A DNA stretch of 6,855 nucleotides from an uncultured Eubacteriales bacterium (GTDB lineage: Bacteria; Bacillota; Clostridia; Lachnospirales; Lachnospiraceae): positions 1-6,855 of the forward strand of contig ONWK01000054.1 of the NCBI GenBank assembly GCA_900321505.1, in the 5' to 3' direction. The translations under genes were made by a program, and so were the position numbers. Positions 4,661 to 6,855 of the stretch are shown piece after piece. Every line of letters begins with the position of its first letter. Position 1 is the first letter of the stretch. Below the pieces are notes generated by a model. That model was given only the letters and a program-made list of their open reading frames with translations, was not told the DNA's origin and did no database searches.

Positions 4661-5542
4661 ATGAGAAGCATCAGGATTGGGATCTGCAGCCGGGATGACC
4701 GCTATGCGGCAAATCTGGCGATGGCAATAGGCAGGGAATCCGGAGGACGGATCCGTGTGCAGGCCATTTGCGGACCGGAAAAGCTTTCCGAAATGATAAT
4801 GGAACAGCCCCTGGATCTTTGGCTGAGCGAGTCACCGGAGCCGGAAGCTGATGGAAAAATGACGGTTGTGGCGCTTACATCCAGACCGGAGGATAAAGGG
4901 ATCTTTAAATATCAGCCGGTCAGGGAGATCGTACAACAGCTTCTCAGATGCAGTGGCGGGGGGAATGACATTTCACAGCCTTCCGGCTGCATAGCCGTTT
5001 TTTCGCCGCTGGGTCGATGCGGCAAAACGACCCTTGCCCGAGCCATAGCAGCAACGGAACCTGCCGGAACTGCGCTTTATATAGGAATGGAGGACTATAG
5101 TGACCGGCAGGTGCATTCAGAGCTGTTATATATGATCAGGGTGCGGGCTCCCGAGCTGTGGGAGACGGTTACGGGGGAAACTGCAGAAGAGGCGGGATAT
5201 GCCTGCCTGCGTCTGTCGGGGATGTATACGGAGCTCCGGGATGTTGGAGCTTCTGATCTGAAGTGGTTTTCGGAGCAGCTGCTCAGTCCCGGGAGATACA
5301 GCACCCTTATATATGATGTGGGAAGTGCGGCTCTGCCGGATCCGGCGTGCCTCAGTGCATTTGAAAAGATATATATGCCGGTATGTTCGGATCCTGTCGC
5401 CGTGCAGAAGCTGGAGGTGTTCCGCAGTGAGATGTATTCACTGGACCTGGGGGATATATGGAAAAAACTGCTTCAGGTGGAGATACCGGCCCGGCTGACT
5501 GAGGGGGCGGATCCGAGGGAGATAGTTAAGTGTATACGGTGA
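4661..5542 (+). CDS. CpaE/TadZ-like ATPase of Tad pilus assembly
   Basis: A 293-aa two-domain protein. Residues 1-95 look like a receiver-type alpha/beta domain that has lost its phosphorylation site: the strand DLWLSESP (52-59) has S56 where the acceptor Asp would be. Residues 108-293 are a MinD/ParA-type ATPase. The P-loop is S115-P-L-G-R-C-G-K122-T-T, which keeps the nucleotide-binding K122 but has Leu in place of the signature first Lys of KGGxGKT. IYDVGSA (217-223, D219) is the switch II / Walker B strand. CpaE/TadZ proteins localise Tad (Flp) pilus machinery at the membrane. Here it lies 24 bp before cpaF, the normal partner. Because the ATPase half is divergent, turnover may be weak and the role structural. 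The general class is fairly safe; the exact orthology is less so. Confidence 0.82.
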   Translation: MRSIRIGICSRDDRYAANLAMAIGRESGGRIRVQAICGPEKLSEMIMEQPLDLWLSESPEPEADGKMTVVALTSRPEDKGIFKYQPVREIVQQLLRCSGGGNDISQPSGCIAVFSPLGRCGKTTLARAIAATEPAGTALYIGMEDYSDRQVHSELLYMIRVRAPELWETVTGETAEEAGYACLRLSGMYTELRDVGASDLKWFSEQLLSPGRYSTLIYDVGSAALPDPACLSAFEKIYMPVCSDPVAVQKLEVFRSEMYSLDLGDIWKKLLQVEIPARLTEGADPREIVKCIR

Positions 5543-5552
5543 GAATCAGCTC

Positions 5553-5558
5553 AGAGGT
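5553..5558 (+). promoter_or_regulatory. Ribosome binding site of cpaF
   Basis: AGAGGT, 8 nt before the ATG at 5567. It is weaker than the other sites in the window. Confidence 0.55.
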
Positions 5559-5566
5559 ATTTTGAT

Positions 5567-6855
5567 ATGTCTTCAGATAAAACAGCCGTACGGCGCTCTT
5601 CAAAGGTTAGAGAAGAGGAAAAAGAAAACCGGCAGGACCTGGATATTCCGGAAAATGCTCTTACGGAACAGCTGAAGGAAGAGGTCATACATATACTTGA
5701 TATGACCGCGGAGCTTAATGATGAAAGCGTCGGACGAGCCATAGACGGTGTGATACTGAGAGAATCGGGGAGAAGATATATCCCCCTCAGGGAGAAGCTC
5801 AGGCTCCGCAGGGAGCTCTTCCATTCCATACGCGGTCTGGATGTGCTTTCCGAACTTCTGGAGGATCCGGAGGTGACGGAGATAATGATCAACGGGACGG
5901 ATTCCATCTATGCGGAAAGACGGGGCAGGATCACGCGGACTGATCTTCGCTTCGAAAATGATGAGAGGCTTCTTTCGGTGATAGGCCATATGGTTTCCGG
6001 CGCCAACAGGGCGGTAAATGAGACGAATCCCATCATGGACGCGGTGCTTCCCGACGGTTCACGTGTAAATATAGTGCTTTCGGGCATTTCCAGAAACGGT
6101 TCGGCAGTTACCATACGTAAATTCCCGGAGAAGGCTTATTCCATGGAGGATCTGATAAAGCTCGGAAGCCTGGATGCAGAAACGGCGGAATTCCTCAAGC
6201 TTCTGGTCAGCGCCAGGTACAACATATTTCTGTCAGGATCAACGGGGTCGGGCAAGACAACATTTCTGAACGCACTGGCAGAGGCGATACCGGAGGATGA
6301 ACGGGTCATCACCATAGAGGATGTGGCTGAGCTTTCACTCAGAGGGCCTGGGAATCTGGTGCGGCTGGAGGCCAGGACGGCAAATGTTGAAGGAAAGAAC
6401 GAGGTAACTATCCGTGAGCTTGTGAAGACAAGCCTGCGAATGAGGCCGGACAGGGTCATAGTCGGCGAGGTCAGGGACGCTGCCGCATCGGATATGATAA
6501 ATGCGATGCTCACGGGGCATGACGGCTCACTTTCCACCGGACACTCAAATTCGGTGCCGGATATGCTGCTGAGGCTGGAAATGATGATCGCCTCCGCTGG
6601 TGAGCAGCTCCCTGTGGATTCCATCAGACGGAGGATAGCTTCCGCGCTGGATATAGTGATCCATCTGGGGCGGCTCAGGGATAAGAGCAGGAGGGTGCTG
6701 GAGATCACGGAGGTTCTGGGCTACGAAAAGGGAGAGATCCTGCTGAACCCGCTCTTCCGTTTTGAAGAATCCGGAGAGGAAAAGGGCAGAGTCGTCGGGA
6801 CACTGAAGGCCTTAAATACGCTGAAACGGCGCGAAAAGCTGCAGATGGCGGGAAA
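5567..6855 (+). CDS. cpaF: CpaF/TadA secretion ATPase of the Tad pilus (3' end beyond the window)
   Basis: The hexameric motor ATPase that drives extension, and often retraction, of the Tad/Flp pilus; a type II/IV secretion ATPase (GspE/VirB11 superfamily). At least 429 residues are present and the frame is open to the window edge. A charged, likely flexible N-terminus (1-35) leads into the CpaF N-terminal domain, with LEDPEVTEIMINGTDSIYAER (about 98-118) and LPDGSRVNI (161-169). The motor core has Walker A GSTGSGKT (224-231, K230), the Asp box ITIEDVAEL (248-256, E251/D252), Walker B VIVGEVRD (297-304, E301) and the His box STGHSN (323-328, H326). All catalytic motifs are intact. CpaF proteins usually end soon after the point reached here, so little is probably missing. 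The start is set by AGAGGT. The gene is in one operon with the CpaE-like ATPase, and further tad genes should follow. Confidence 0.93.
   Translation, partial: MSSDKTAVRRSSKVREEEKENRQDLDIPENALTEQLKEEVIHILDMTAELNDESVGRAIDGVILRESGRRYIPLREKLRLRRELFHSIRGLDVLSELLEDPEVTEIMINGTDSIYAERRGRITRTDLRFENDERLLSVIGHMVSGANRAVNETNPIMDAVLPDGSRVNIVLSGISRNGSAVTIRKFPEKAYSMEDLIKLGSLDAETAEFLKLLVSARYNIFLSGSTGSGKTTFLNALAEAIPEDERVITIEDVAELSLRGPGNLVRLEARTANVEGKNEVTIRELVKTSLRMRPDRVIVGEVRDAAASDMINAMLTGHDGSLSTGHSNSVPDMLLRLEMMIASAGEQLPVDSIRRRIASALDIVIHLGRLRDKSRRVLEITEVLGYEKGEILLNPLFRFEESGEEKGRVVGTLKALNTLKRREKLQMAG

Noticed and set aside
5551..5989. Two overlapping minus-strand frames (118 and 129 codons) opposite the start of cpaF
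   Set aside because: Both run against clear CpaF coding sequence and have no family resemblance or ribosome site.
6136..6708. 190-codon open frame on the minus strand opposite cpaF
   Set aside because: It lies antisense to conserved cpaF motor motifs, is Ser-rich low complexity and has no ribosome site; it is a by-product of codon bias.

Overview
The window looks like chromosomal DNA from a Gram-positive anaerobe of the Clostridia, probably Lachnospiraceae. This is inferred from strong AGGAGG-type ribosome binding sites, U-tract terminators, roughly balanced GC, and a gene mix (KtrA, PfoR-type EIIC, AzlCD, Tad pilus ATPases with a CpaE-like protein) familiar from that group. It was not checked by any search.

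Layout. Positions 1-109 hold three abutting inverted repeats and the ribosome site of ktrA (110-754, +), the cytosolic gating subunit of a Ktr potassium channel. Convergent to it is a two-gene minus-strand unit: a 76-aa protein of unknown function (1469-1699), then a HAD-superfamily protein (775-1431) whose catalytic aspartates are replaced. A divergent intergenic region (1700-1958) follows. It contains a 9-bp-armed hairpin, a directly abutting inverted repeat that reads as a TTGATA-N17-TATATC promoter on both strands, and a structured leader whose last hairpin covers the next ribosome site. The plus-strand operon is a PfoR/PTS_EIIC_2 membrane protein (1959-3053), azlC (3092-3802) and azlD (3799-4107, ATGA overlap). 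It ends in two tandem intrinsic terminators (4283-4365).

The rest (about 4366-6855) is the start of a Tad/Flp pilus operon. A GC-rich leader with repeats and a long-range helix precedes a CpaE/TadZ-like ATPase with an unusual Walker A motif (4661-5542). It is followed by the secretion ATPase cpaF/tadA (5567 to the window end, incomplete).

How the parts relate. KtrA handles potassium homeostasis; AzlCD exports branched-chain amino acids or analogues; the PfoR-like protein is probably co-transcribed with AzlCD but has no EIIA or EIIB partner in view. The CpaE-like protein and CpaF would act together at the inner face of the membrane to place and power the pilus. The least explained parts are the HAD protein lacking its nucleophile, the symmetric divergent control region, and the two structured leaders.
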